NCBI RefSeq assembly: GCF_018408855.1
Contig: NZ_AP024328.1
Span: forward strand, 124,001 to 188,000
Length of the DNA stretch: 64,000 nucleotides
DNA from: Caballeronia sp. NK8
GTDB lineage: Bacteria > Pseudomonadota > Gammaproteobacteria > Burkholderiales > Burkholderiaceae
Direction: 5' to 3'
The notes below the pieces were generated by a model that worked only from the letters and a program-made list of their open reading frames with translations, did no database searches and was not told where the DNA came from. Made by a program: the position numbers and the translations under genes. Shown in pieces: positions 51,780-59,969 of the stretch (position 1 is the first letter of the stretch; every line of letters starts with the position of its first letter).

Positions 51780-52490
51780 CCGTGGCTAGCACGCGAGCCA
51801 TCAAAGCATTCGCGTAGCGCTCAGTTGCTTGCGCGCATTCGTACGCTCCATGCGAGTTCGCGCGGTACATATGGGGCGCCACGCATCCATCCGCAGCTCG
51901 AGCGCGAAGCCGTGCACGTTGGACGTAAGCGGGTAGCGCGCCTGATGCGCATCGCGGGCCTATGCGGTGCAGTCGACGGGGATGGTCACACACTACACGA
52001 CGACGTTCGGCAGCTCGGCTTGCGCCGGACTTCATACGCCGACACTTCAGCGCGGGGGGCCGAAGATACTGTGAGTGACAGATGCCACTGATATCACGAG
52101 CGAAGGGTTCTTCTAGTTGGCCGTGTGCTTGATGTTTTCAGCCGGCGCACCGTTGGCTTGGCGATGCCGAACCATCTTTATACCGAGCCCATGTTGCGCG
52201 CCCTGGACAGGGCTCTCCAGCAGCGACGTCGCGAGGGCGTGATTCTGCATTCCGACCAAGGGGTCCAATACGCATCCATTGCCTTTGGCGACGCTGCCGC
52301 GAGGCCGGCGTGCAGCCGGCGATGGGTACAGCCGGCGACGCTTACAACAACGCGACGTGCGAGTCATTCTTCGGCACGCTCGAAGCTGAGTTGATGTCAC
52401 GCGAACACTTCGCGACCCATGACCAGGCACGGCGGCGCATCGTCTCGTTCATGAAAATTTGGTACAACGCTTCCGCCAACAACAGATAGC
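51780..52490 (+). pseudogene. IS3-family OrfB relic (second, different IS3 element)
   Basis: LARIRTLHASSRGTYGAPRI and VGRKRVARLMRIAGLCGA are followed by a damaged stretch, then VLDVFSRRTVGLAMPNHLYT and GVILHSDQGVQYASIAFGDA. A shifted frame gives NNATCESFFGTLEAELMSRE and IVSFMKIWYNA. The second aspartate and the glutamate of DDE are visible; the first lies in the broken part. It is related to the intact IS at 29 kb but clearly distinct, and on the opposite strand. OrfA is absent. Confidence 0.8.
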
Positions 52491-52491
52491 T

Positions 52492-52871
52492 CTAGGCCTG
52501 CAACACGGTCTTCGCGTCGCGGCTGCAGCGAGCGTCGTCGATGACCTGCATGAGCGCCTCGAACGAGAAAGGCTTCTGCAGACTGACATCGAAGAGCTGA
52601 GCAGTTTCTCTCTGACGGTCTGCGTCTCCCGTCATTGAGACGAGAAAAACCCGGAGAGAATCGGCGTTTCCCTCAGCGAACGCGCGACAATGCTGCCCAT
52701 GATGTCGGGGAGGTTCTCGTCAAGGAAAGTGATGTCAAAAGCACCGGTGCGAAGGAGCGTGAGCGCGGTTTTGCCATCGTAGCCCACGGCAGCACAGTGG
52801 CCATAGCAATCCAATAAGAAGGCAAGACTGTCCGCGACTGACACATCGTCGTCAATAACGAGCACTTTCAT
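52492..52871 (-). pseudogene. Stand-alone response-regulator receiver protein, one frameshift
   Basis: Start ATG 52871 with AGGA nine bases upstream. VLVIDDDVSVADSLAFLLDC gives the acidic pair, DITFLDENLPDIMG the phosphate-accepting aspartate. A frame change near 52640 follows ETPIL; the other frame gives VFLVSMTGDADRQRETAQLF and LQKPFSFEALMQVIDD, with the conserved lysine in QKPF, to TAG at 52492-52494. About 125 residues with no output domain, so it would act through a partner kinase or by binding. Its stop lies next to the end of the IS3 relic. Confidence 0.75.
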
Positions 52872-53287
52872 TCAATATTTCCTATTGCAAGAAGTTCGTG
52901 GCGCTGCCAAGAATTCTTCTTATGTAATGGATTATTGAATGGCGTTGCCTCCTGCGATTTGCACTGATGCAAGGTCGAGATGGCAACTATAGCGGACGAT
53001 GAAAGCTATTTGTATGTGTCAAGACGTCGCCAATACGCGTTTAATTTGTGCAACCCAGTCGGGCGGCCGACTAACCGGGCAGAGTGCCGCGCTTGCGAAA
53101 CAACTCAGCACGCGCTCACGATCATGGGGCGGTCCAGCGGGCTGCTGTACTCCCGCAAGCAGCCTTTGATCTTCCGACAGCCTGAGTGGCCGATGTGGGT
53201 CGATTTCGCCCCTTGGGGCGCTGTGAGTAAGCAGCTCTGTGTTCGGCTGCGATCGTGGAGCGCGTGTTACTGGATGGAGCTCGCAAG
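52872..53287. other. Intergenic, nothing recognised
   Basis: Begins with an AT-richer stretch that may hold the promoter of the response regulator; the remainder has no convincing frame. Confidence 0.4.
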
Positions 53288-53509
53288 TTATGAGCGGAGC
53301 TGGAGAGCGATCTCTTCGAGCGTGTGCGGAATGCTGAGTTGAGCGTCGAGCGGGCCGGCGATGCTGTAGCCACCATTTCCGGCGGCGTCGACGACTATCA
53401 GAGCTACGCAGGCGGCGCCCGTTGCCTCTCTGACTTGTGCGGCGAGTTCGCTGAATTGTCCGGGTGAGCCCGGTGCATGCGCGATCACTTTGGGAACCTG
53501 GTTGCTCAT
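53288..53509 (-). CDS. Small conserved-looking protein, unknown function
   Basis: 73 residues from ATG 53509 (MSNQVPKVIAHAPGSPGQFS). It has a helix (ELAAQVREATGAACVALIVV), a short strand and a helical end (TLEEIALQLRS). Composition is that of a soluble alpha/beta domain. The frame extends upstream without a better start. No family named. Confidence 0.5.
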   Translation of the reverse strand: MSNQVPKVIAHAPGSPGQFSELAAQVREATGAACVALIVVDAAGNGGYSIAGPLDAQLSIPHTLEEIALQLRS

Positions 53510-53795
53510 GTTTTGAATCCCGAAAGATATAGGCAATTTGGCCCGCCGCGAAGAACCCGGTTTCGCGACGCGATCGATCCGCGACACGACACAGGATGTC
53601 CGCCCAACGGGGAAGGGCAATGCGCACCCACCGAAAAATAAGGCACAGAGCGTCGCGCGGCAATCTCCCAAAGGAACGGCCGCGAGATGGCGGTCGGCGA
53701 CCGCACAATTTTGCAACTAATCGTCTGCCCGCGAACGACCTCCACAGCTGCGCCAGCAACACATGCCACTAGCGTGATCCAGATAGGACTCTCGC

Positions 53796-54092
53796 TCAGC
53801 CGTGGGAGAAGTCGGCCGTCGTTAATTCGAGGCGGGTCGATGGATGCGCGAGTAGCTTGCGATGCGCAACGGCGTGAATACGGTGGACGCCATCGTGGAA
53901 GGTCTTCAACATCTTGGCATCATCCGCATCGGCTGGCAGCCAGAAACAGGCCTCCAGCGCGGCACGCACAATCATGCATTTGACTGCGCCGTTCTTTCCC
54001 GCTAGGACGAAGGTCACGCCGCGTCGGTTAGTCGAAATCTGTGCTTCAAAGTCAAGGGCTTCCATGGCGAGTTCATCGTGTTGCGCGGTCAA
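53796..54092 (-). CDS. DUF1488 protein
   Basis: 98 residues. The pattern (DFEAQISTNRRGVTFVLAGK, VKCMIVRAALEACFWLPADA, KTFHDGVHRIHAVAHRKLLA) is that of DUF1488, a small domain common in Burkholderia and of unknown function. A start at the internal Met (MEALDFEAQ) is possible. Intact and close to the tyrosine recombinase gene, on the same strand. Confidence 0.75.
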   Translation of the reverse strand: MTAQHDELAMEALDFEAQISTNRRGVTFVLAGKNGAVKCMIVRAALEACFWLPADADDAKMLKTFHDGVHRIHAVAHRKLLAHPSTRLELTTADFSHG

Positions 54093-54171
54093 GCGATTTT
54101 GGCATGACCTCGCCCGGTTTGGGAGACGTGCCGCTCGAACGGGCGCAAGACACCGATGATGTCCGGTTCAG

Positions 54172-55383
54172 TCACCAGTCTACCCGGTGCTTTTCTTCGG
54201 TCTCTTGATGGCGCCGATCGTCGTCGACGTGCAAATAGATGCTGGTCGTCGTCAGCGAGGCATGGCCGAGGTTGTCGCGCACCATGCGCAGGTCAATCTT
54301 TTGGTCGGCCATGTGCGAGCCGGCACTGTGCCTGAGCCAATGCGCGGACGCTTTTTCGAGCAGATCAGCCCGCGCGCTTGCCGCATCGTCGCGCTCCCGC
54401 AGACGCGCGGCGGCACCCGCGAACACGTTCTTGACGATGGCGTGAAGCGCCGCGCGCGTGAGCGGCGCGCAGGTTTCTGTGCGTTCGTTTGACGCCGTGG
54501 CGCCGATCGGCAACACGAGCGGCGTGTCTTCGTTGGGCGACGGCAGGGTGCTCAAGCCGAGGTGCTGCCGATAGCGGGACAGTTCCATCATCATCTCGCG
54601 CGTGGCCGGCACGAGCCGTTGCTTGTCGCCTTTGCCGTGCACGGCCAGCCACCAGCGCAGCGCGCCGTCCGCATCGTGTCGCACGAAGAACTGGCCCATG
54701 GTATTTGCGCCGACCTCTGCAATGCGCAGGCCGCCGAGATAGAGCAGAGTGAATAACCATCGGACGCGGTACGCGTGGGCTTTTTCCCGGTCCGTTTGCT
54801 TGGGCATCGTCGCAATGAAGTCCTTGACCTCCTGCCACACGCTCGGCTCCAGATAGCGGGTGATACGAGGCGCCGCGTGGCGCGTGCGTTGGCGCGAGAG
54901 CGATAGCGGATTGCCGGCGAGATAACCGGCCTGCACCAGCCACGAGAACATCACGTTCAGGATGACGGTCGCCTGGCGTTGACTGGACGGCGACAGCGGA
55001 CCGTAGAACGGCCGCCAGCGCGCGTCGCTGCGCGGATGCTTGCGTCCGCCCCCGGCCACCCATGTGCCGGCAGGCTGCGGGTCGGCGAGAAACTGCTGAT
55101 AGCGCAAGCAGTCTTCATGGGTCAAAGAAGAGAGGGGTTTGCGCATCTCGACGACCGACCAGAGCAGGAGCCGTTCGGCTTCCTTGCGGTAATTCTCGAA
55201 GGTGGTTTTCGTGTCGACAAAGCGTGACAGCCATGCGCGGATCGCGTCGAGGTCGTGGTCGGCGGCAATCTGGGGGCGCCCTGTCACAGCCCGATTTAGG
55301 CCTGCGGAGCCGTTCAGCGGCGCTGGGATGACGACTGCTTCGAGCGGTGCCGGTTGCAATGCATAGGGCGGTGAGAATGGCAT
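54172..55383 (-). CDS. Tyrosine recombinase / site-specific integrase
   Basis: 403 residues, intact. An N-terminal core-binding domain at about residues 45-155 (FVDTKTTFENYRKEAERLLL) precedes the catalytic domain. All catalytic residues can be seen: R220 (GGLRIAEV), K254 (KGDKQR), H348 and R351 (HWLRHSAGS), H374 (LGHASL) and Y383 (SIYLH). This type is frequent on Burkholderiaceae plasmids, where it may resolve multimers or move genes. No att-like repeat pair was found near it. It is divergent from kfrA across 150 bp. Confidence 0.9.
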   Translation of the reverse strand: MPFSPPYALQPAPLEAVVIPAPLNGSAGLNRAVTGRPQIAADHDLDAIRAWLSRFVDTKTTFENYRKEAERLLLWSVVEMRKPLSSLTHEDCLRYQQFLADPQPAGTWVAGGGRKHPRSDARWRPFYGPLSPSSQRQATVILNVMFSWLVQAGYLAGNPLSLSRQRTRHAAPRITRYLEPSVWQEVKDFIATMPKQTDREKAHAYRVRWLFTLLYLGGLRIAEVGANTMGQFFVRHDADGALRWWLAVHGKGDKQRLVPATREMMMELSRYRQHLGLSTLPSPNEDTPLVLPIGATASNERTETCAPLTRAALHAIVKNVFAGAAARLRERDDAASARADLLEKASAHWLRHSAGSHMADQKIDLRMVRDNLGHASLTTTSIYLHVDDDRRHQETEEKHRVDW

Positions 55384-55437
55384 AGGGGGGCTTTCAAGTC
55401 ATGTTCGTTTTGGCGACAGCTCGGCATAGGAATATCA

Positions 55438-55455
55438 ACATTATACGGTTAATGT
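55438..55455. promoter_or_regulatory. Inverted repeat, candidate operator of kfrA
   Basis: ACATTA-N6-TAATGT lies between the divergent recombinase and kfrA genes, about 80 bp before the kfrA start. KfrA proteins are known to bind their own promoter region, so this is a natural candidate site. The flanking DNA is AT-rich, as expected for a promoter. Confidence 0.4.
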
Positions 55456-55533
55456 CAAATCGAAAGCGCCGATGAGTTAGATAAAGAGCGAAATACGTTG
55501 TATTATTATTGCATTCTCGGCTCTTACCCGCTT

Positions 55534-56541
55534 ATGTCCGAACCCCTTTCCGACGAAACCCGTCTCGCGGCCGATATCGAGCGCCTCAAGGTCGAATTCC
55601 CCAAGACGCGCGAACTCTATCGCGAGGTGTGCGCGCTGCTGTTCTTCCGCTTTGGCGTCGCGCCGACGGCCAATCGCCTCTACAACCTGGTCCGACGCGG
55701 CACCATGAGTACGCCGGCTAACGTGTTGAACGAGTTCTGGACAGAGCTGCGCGAGAAAAGCCGGGTGCGCATCGAGCACCCGGACTTGCCGACGGACTTG
55801 AGCGGAGCGGCGGGCGAGCTGATCGGGACGCTCTGGACTCGGGCGACGACGTCTGCACAGGCCGAACTGACGTCGCTGCGCGACGAAGTCGAAGCGCGGC
55901 GTGCCGAGGCCGAGCAGAAAGTCGTCGCCGCACGGGAAGAGCTGGGTCGCACTGAAACAGCGCTCGAGCAGCGCACGGCGGCGTTGCTCACGGCGCAGGT
56001 CGAGATTCGCGAGTTGGAGCGGCAGCAGGCCGAAGAGGCTGCCACGCGCAAGGCGCTCGAGGCGCAGATCAAGCGTCTCGGCGAGGAGGCCGTTGCACGC
56101 GAGCGGGAATTGGAGAAAGTACGTGATATTTTCTCGCGGGATCTGGAGAAGCTTCGCGAGACCGCGAGCCGTGCCGAGGAGCGCGTGCGCGCATCGGAAA
56201 AGCGGGCACTTCTCGAAATCGATCGGGAACGCAGCGCGACGGCCAAGGCTCAGAAAGAATTGGCCGAGGCGGCCAAGCGGGCAGACAAGCGAGAGGCCGA
56301 GCATCGTCGCACCGTCGAAGCGCTGCAGGCGCAGCAGGGCGACACGCGCCATCAGAACGGGGTACTTCAGGGCAAGCTCGCCGCGCTCGAAGCCGCGCAT
56401 CACGCGCTTCAGGAACAGCTGAAGTCGCTGCGCACCGCGGCGCGGCCGTCGACCCGCGTGCCCGCCCCGGAAGCCCGTTCGGGGCGAGTCGCCCGAAAGG
56501 CACCGGCTGTCAAAACGGCGAGCGTGAAAGGTCGCCCGTAG
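55534..56541 (+). CDS. kfrA: KfrA-type plasmid DNA-binding protein
   Basis: 335 residues from ATG 55534 (a longer frame upstream is less likely). The N-terminal KfrA domain covers about residues 1-110 (LAADIERLKVEFPKTRELYR, VREHY-like RFGVAPTANRLYNLVRRG). A long coiled coil follows (residues about 115-310, rich in E, R, A and Q), then a basic Ala/Lys tail. KfrA is a plasmid-encoded regulator that binds its own promoter and aids stable inheritance, probably by forming filaments. Its presence is the best evidence for a plasmid or plasmid-derived replicon here. Confidence 0.85.
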   Translation: MSEPLSDETRLAADIERLKVEFPKTRELYREVCALLFFRFGVAPTANRLYNLVRRGTMSTPANVLNEFWTELREKSRVRIEHPDLPTDLSGAAGELIGTLWTRATTSAQAELTSLRDEVEARRAEAEQKVVAAREELGRTETALEQRTAALLTAQVEIRELERQQAEEAATRKALEAQIKRLGEEAVARERELEKVRDIFSRDLEKLRETASRAEERVRASEKRALLEIDRERSATAKAQKELAEAAKRADKREAEHRRTVEALQAQQGDTRHQNGVLQGKLAALEAAHHALQEQLKSLRTAARPSTRVPAPEARSGRVARKAPAVKTASVKGRP

Positions 56542-56623
56542 ATCATGATCGGATCGCGCCCGCGGTAGGCGCAATCCAAGGCCGAAGGCGCGCGGTGCGC
56601 GTGGTCGGAAAAGGAGCGAACAG

Positions 56624-56899
56624 ATGAGAAGATCGGCAGAGAACAAGCTGCGAGTGGTCGCGGTGCGGATCGACCCCGTCATCGAACAGCGGTTGCGGGT
56701 GCTGGCCGAGGCCACGGGGCGCAAACAATCGTTCTTTCTGCAGCGAATGATCGAGGAAGGCATCGATGCGATGGAAGAAATCTGGCTGTCGCCGGACACG
56801 CTGGCGAAGGTGAGAAATGGTGCTCTGCCCGAACTGCTCGCCGCACAGAGCACCACCTCGGATCTGTTCGATCTGGATGCGACCGACGCAGCCTCGTAG
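56624..56899 (+). CDS. Ribbon-helix-helix (CopG/Arc-type) DNA-binding protein
   Basis: 91 residues with AAAAGGAGCGAA before the ATG. The fold reads as a beta strand (LRVVAVRIDPVIEQRLRVLA) and two helices (EATGRKQSFFLQRMIEEGID), so it is probably a dimeric repressor. The C-terminal half is acidic, as in antitoxins, but no toxin gene follows; the next gene is HU. It lies 82 bp after kfrA on the same strand and might control this cluster. Confidence 0.75.
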   Translation: MRRSAENKLRVVAVRIDPVIEQRLRVLAEATGRKQSFFLQRMIEEGIDAMEEIWLSPDTLAKVRNGALPELLAAQSTTSDLFDLDATDAAS

Positions 56900-56971
56900 C
56901 AGCGACGGTCGCCTGTTTTCGTCGCGGTTCGGTAAGATCGCGTTCGTTTTCACAGTGAGGAAGAGACTTCA

Positions 56972-57250
56972 ATGAACAAGCAGGAACTGATCGACGCCGT
57001 GGCGTCGGAGTCGGGTACGAGCAAGGTCGCGGCAGAAGAGACCATCAATGCCGTGTTTGAGACGATTTCGAAAGCAGTGGCTGCCGGTGACGCCGTTCAG
57101 CTGATCGGCTTCGGATCGTTTGGGACCGGCGAGCGGGCCGCACGAACGGGTCGAAATCCGCAGACCGGTGAGACGATCGAGATCGCCGCAGCCAAGACCG
57201 TCAAATTCACGGCCGGCAAGGGTTTCAAAGACGCCGTCAACCAAGCGTGA
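56972..57250 (+). CDS. HU-family DNA-binding protein
   Basis: 92 residues, complete: [20 protein letters not shown], the beta arm around [10 protein letters not shown] (about residues 53-62) with the conserved proline that inserts into DNA, and the [13 protein letters not shown] end. GAGGAAGAG precedes the ATG. HU bends and packs DNA and is often carried by large plasmids as an accessory nucleoid protein. Its basic lysines (KTVKFTAGK) are candidate targets for the methyltransferase encoded 330 bp downstream. Confidence 0.95.
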   Translation: MNKQELIDAVASESGTSKVAAEETINAVFETISKAVAAGDAVQLIGFGSFGTGERAARTGRNPQTGETIEIAAAKTVKFTAGKGFKDAVNQA

Positions 57251-57255
57251 ACCAA

Positions 57256-57276
57256 GGCGGCCTCAGTCATGCCGCC
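57256..57276. terminator. Hairpin between convergent genes
   Basis: GGCGGC and GCCGCC separated by nine bases lie between the HU stop and the stop of the small minus-strand gene. There is no long T run, so it is a weak bidirectional terminator candidate. Confidence 0.35.
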
Positions 57277-57278
57277 GC

Positions 57279-57455
57279 TTAGAAGAGCTGGTCGTCCAAC
57301 GGCCGCAGATTGGTCAGCTTGACTGCCGTGAGGCGTTCGGTGCCGTCCGCGTGAATCGACCGGATCATGATCCGTTGGCCACGCGCTTCGCCCAGCACCT
57401 CGACGATGCGGTCCTCATAGCGCACAAGCGTGCCGCGAGGCGGTTTGCGTTTCAT
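57279..57455 (-). CDS. Small basic SH3-like protein, unknown function
   Basis: 58 residues from ATG 57455 (MKRKPPRGTLVRYEDRIVEV); a start at 57482 would add nine. Alternating strands (IVEVLGEARGQRIMIRSIHA) look like a KOW/SH3-type beta barrel that binds nucleic acid. It converges on HU and is divergent from the SET gene, with 127 bp between the start codons. Confidence 0.55.
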   Translation of the reverse strand: MKRKPPRGTLVRYEDRIVEVLGEARGQRIMIRSIHADGTERLTAVKLTNLRPLDDQLF

Positions 57456-57582
57456 GCGGCTGCGACCGGTCGAAGAAGGCATAGGGCGTCAAAGCTCGTG
57501 CGTCGATCGCATTATGCCAATTCGCAGCGGCGATACCACATCGTTTTCGCCGGCTACGGCACAAACAGAGAGGGCAAAGGTT

Positions 57583-58023
57583 ATGCGCCGCATCGTGGTA
57601 CGTTCTTCGCCGGTCCACGGACGCGGTGTATTTGCACTCACCCAGATCGGGGCTGGTGAGACAGTCCTGGAATACAAGGGCAAGCGCGTGTCTTGGGCAC
57701 AAGCGCAGCGCCAGTATGCGCGTTCGGCCGCCGAGGACGGCCACACGTTTTACTTCGACCTTGACGACGGGCGCGTGATCGACGGCGCGCAGGGCGGCAA
57801 CTCGGCGCGCTGGGTCAATCACAGTTGCGCGCCGAACTGCGACACCGAGCAAGATGGCAGCCGGGTTTTCTTCCACGCCCTACGCGACATCAAGCCGGGC
57901 GAAGAGTTGTTTATCGACTATCGACTTTTTGTGGAAGGGCGAAAAACTGCTGCGCTCAAAACCCTGTATGCGTGCCGCTGCGGTTCCCACGCCTGTCGAG
58001 GGACGATGCTGGCCGGGTCCTGA
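57583..58023 (+). CDS. SET-domain protein-lysine methyltransferase
   Basis: 146 residues from ATG 57583. The core elements of a SET domain are present: HGRGVFA (residues 12-18, SAM contact), WVNHSCAPNC (77-86) and GEELFIDY (106-113) with the catalytic tyrosine. A post-SET zinc site follows (CRCGSHACRG, 131-140) and pairs with C86. The protein is a minimal stand-alone SET enzyme. Such enzymes methylate lysines; bacterial examples are known to act on histone-like proteins in Chlamydia. Here the HU gene is next door, suggesting a substrate (inference). Confidence 0.9.
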   Translation: MRRIVVRSSPVHGRGVFALTQIGAGETVLEYKGKRVSWAQAQRQYARSAAEDGHTFYFDLDDGRVIDGAQGGNSARWVNHSCAPNCDTEQDGSRVFFHALRDIKPGEELFIDYRLFVEGRKTAALKTLYACRCGSHACRGTMLAGS

Positions 58024-58134
58024 ACCGCCGACCGAATGGTGTCCACGCACCACCGACTATCGCATCCCGACTACGGACCTGCTCGCGACCGCGACGACTT
58101 CGACGCACTGAAATGCTGCCGGAACGTGACTGTC

Positions 58135-59343
58135 ATGCCCTCATCAAAATGGACCTTCGCTTCACGCTTCCGACGCAACGCATTTGGATGGCGATCCTCG
58201 CTGCCCATCCAACGCCTGAAGGAAGCGGTATCTGAGATTCGTTCGGCCGCCCGCGCCGATGGTGCGCTTGGTGCGGAAGGGGCCGTTCTTCTTCTTGAAA
58301 GACTATCGCCCGCACTTGAGCAAGTCGACAGTTCTTCGGGCGCACTGGGCAGCGCGGTCAATCGTGCTATCGAGGCGCTCGTGCCAATCATCGCAGCCGC
58401 CGACGTTGAGCCCGCAGCACGGGAGCGCTGGCTGGAAAGGCTTTTCGAGGCGTTGCAGGACGATCAGATGCCCTACATCGAGAGCCTCGGCGAACATTGG
58501 GGAAGCTTGTGCGTCACGCCCGAGTTGGCAACTCCATGGGCGGATCGGCTGTTGCCGCTCGTCACGCATGTGCTGGAGGCGGAAGGATTCAACTGCTTCG
58601 TCGGCGTGGTGCCGTGCTTGAGTGCGCTCTACGCAGCCGGCCGCTTCGAGGAGATCGTTGAGCTTGTGCGGCGCGATCGCCTAAGTTCCTGGTGGTATCG
58701 GCGTTGGGCCGTCGACGCGCTGGTCTGCCTCGGACGTCCGGGCGAAGCACGTCGCCTTGCTGAAGCGAGCCGAGGGCTGAATGCGCCCGAATCCGCAATC
58801 GCGCGCACCTGCGAGACGATCCTCCTCGAGTCCGGCATGACCGAGGAAGCGTACGAGCGCTATGCGCTTGCCGCCAATCGTGCAGGCACGTACCTCGCAA
58901 CTTTCCGCGCGATCACCAAGAAATATCCCGGGAAAGCCCCGGCAACGATCTTGTCGGACCTGGTTCGAAGCGAGCCTGGGTCCGAAGGCAAATGGTTTGC
59001 CGCCGCCAAAGACGCCGGGCTGTTCGATCAGGCCATTGCGCTGTCCAGACAGAGCCCGATCGATCCTAAGACGCTCATACGCGCCGCGCGAGATTTCGAG
59101 ACGAAGCAGTCCCCATTCGCGATGGACTGTGCGCTGTGCGCATTGCAATGGATGGAGGCCGGCTACGGCTATGAGGTGTCGATGAGTGACGTCAACGATG
59201 CCTATGATGCCCTCATCGCAGCGGCGAGTGCGAGTCAGGTCTCGAAGGCAGCGGTGGACGATTGCGTGCGACGCCTGATTCGCGATGCGGACTCGCTGGT
59301 TGGGCGAGCGTTGCACACGCGCATGGAGGCCGAGCGGCGCTAG
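58135..59343 (+). CDS. Conserved ~400-residue helical protein, unknown function
   Basis: 402 residues from ATG 58135 (PSSKWTFASRFRRNAFGWRS); the frame is open further upstream but less plausible. An all-helical protein with repeated leucine-rich helices of the ARM/TPR kind (AVNRAIEALVPIIAAADVEP, LLPLVTHVLEAEGFNCFVGV) and no catalytic motif visible. Preserved without any lesion, like the genes before it. It lies 111 bp after the SET gene on the same strand and may be an accessory factor of that enzyme; the function is unknown. Confidence 0.7.
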   Translation: MPSSKWTFASRFRRNAFGWRSSLPIQRLKEAVSEIRSAARADGALGAEGAVLLLERLSPALEQVDSSSGALGSAVNRAIEALVPIIAAADVEPAARERWLERLFEALQDDQMPYIESLGEHWGSLCVTPELATPWADRLLPLVTHVLEAEGFNCFVGVVPCLSALYAAGRFEEIVELVRRDRLSSWWYRRWAVDALVCLGRPGEARRLAEASRGLNAPESAIARTCETILLESGMTEEAYERYALAANRAGTYLATFRAITKKYPGKAPATILSDLVRSEPGSEGKWFAAAKDAGLFDQAIALSRQSPIDPKTLIRAARDFETKQSPFAMDCALCALQWMEAGYGYEVSMSDVNDAYDALIAAASASQVSKAAVDDCVRRLIRDADSLVGRALHTRMEAERR

Positions 59344-59516
59344 ACAAGAAGGGAATAGGTTTCTGCTGACGTAGCGCGTCGGCGCCGCTTGCGCATTCGC
59401 GGGAGCCCGGCAAGAACCTACCTCTAGCCAAAGTCCAATACACGGCTGCGCATGCTTTCTTGACTTCTCGTGAGCCTCGATACGCTGGTCTCAACGGATC
59501 AGGAGACGCACAGCGT

Positions 59517-59954
59517 ATGAAGTCAATCGTAGCAAAGCGAAATCATCAAGTGCCGGATACTTCAGCGGACGTGCCGAAGCGGACGTCCCTGGAAGCGGAT
59601 CGTGAACTCGCGCATATACAGAAAGTGGTGAAGGCAGTACGGGCAACATCCGTTCCGTTGCCGATAAGCGTTTGCTACTGGAGAGCGCGCCTGCACGAGC
59701 TTCGCTTCGCCTATGCGTTACTTCCCGTTCAAGTTGCCCGGCTGTCTGCGCTTGAGATTGACGTCGAGAATATCGCACAAGGACAGGCGGACGTCGGCGC
59801 GGGCGACGGACGGCCGCGTGGCGTAGTGAGTGAGGCCGGCAAGCGGTCTGTGGACCGATGCGGTTCTTACGCGTCGACCCGACAACTCGGCATTCGCGCA
59901 CGAAAGCCCCGCGCGCAGCGCGAATTCGATCGTCCTGGCGCCCTGTGTTCATAG
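59517..59954 (+). CDS. Small YWR-motif protein, unknown function
   Basis: 145 residues from ATG 59517, with AGGAGA nine bases upstream. One helix (SLEADRELAHIQKVVKAVRA), then YWRARLHELRFAYALLPVQV with a YWRxRL motif and a third helix ending SALEIDV. After about residue 85 the sequence is basic and disordered and may be out of phase. The same layout occurs in the broken gene at 43744-44131. No known function. Confidence 0.5.
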   Translation: MKSIVAKRNHQVPDTSADVPKRTSLEADRELAHIQKVVKAVRATSVPLPISVCYWRARLHELRFAYALLPVQVARLSALEIDVENIAQGQADVGAGDGRPRGVVSEAGKRSVDRCGSYASTRQLGIRARKPRAQREFDRPGALCS

Positions 59955-59969
59955 GTCGTGACGTTGCCG

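Noticed and set aside
56624..57250. Toxin-antitoxin pair made of the RHH protein and its neighbour
   Set aside because: The neighbour is HU, not a toxin; no small toxin-like frame lies on either side.
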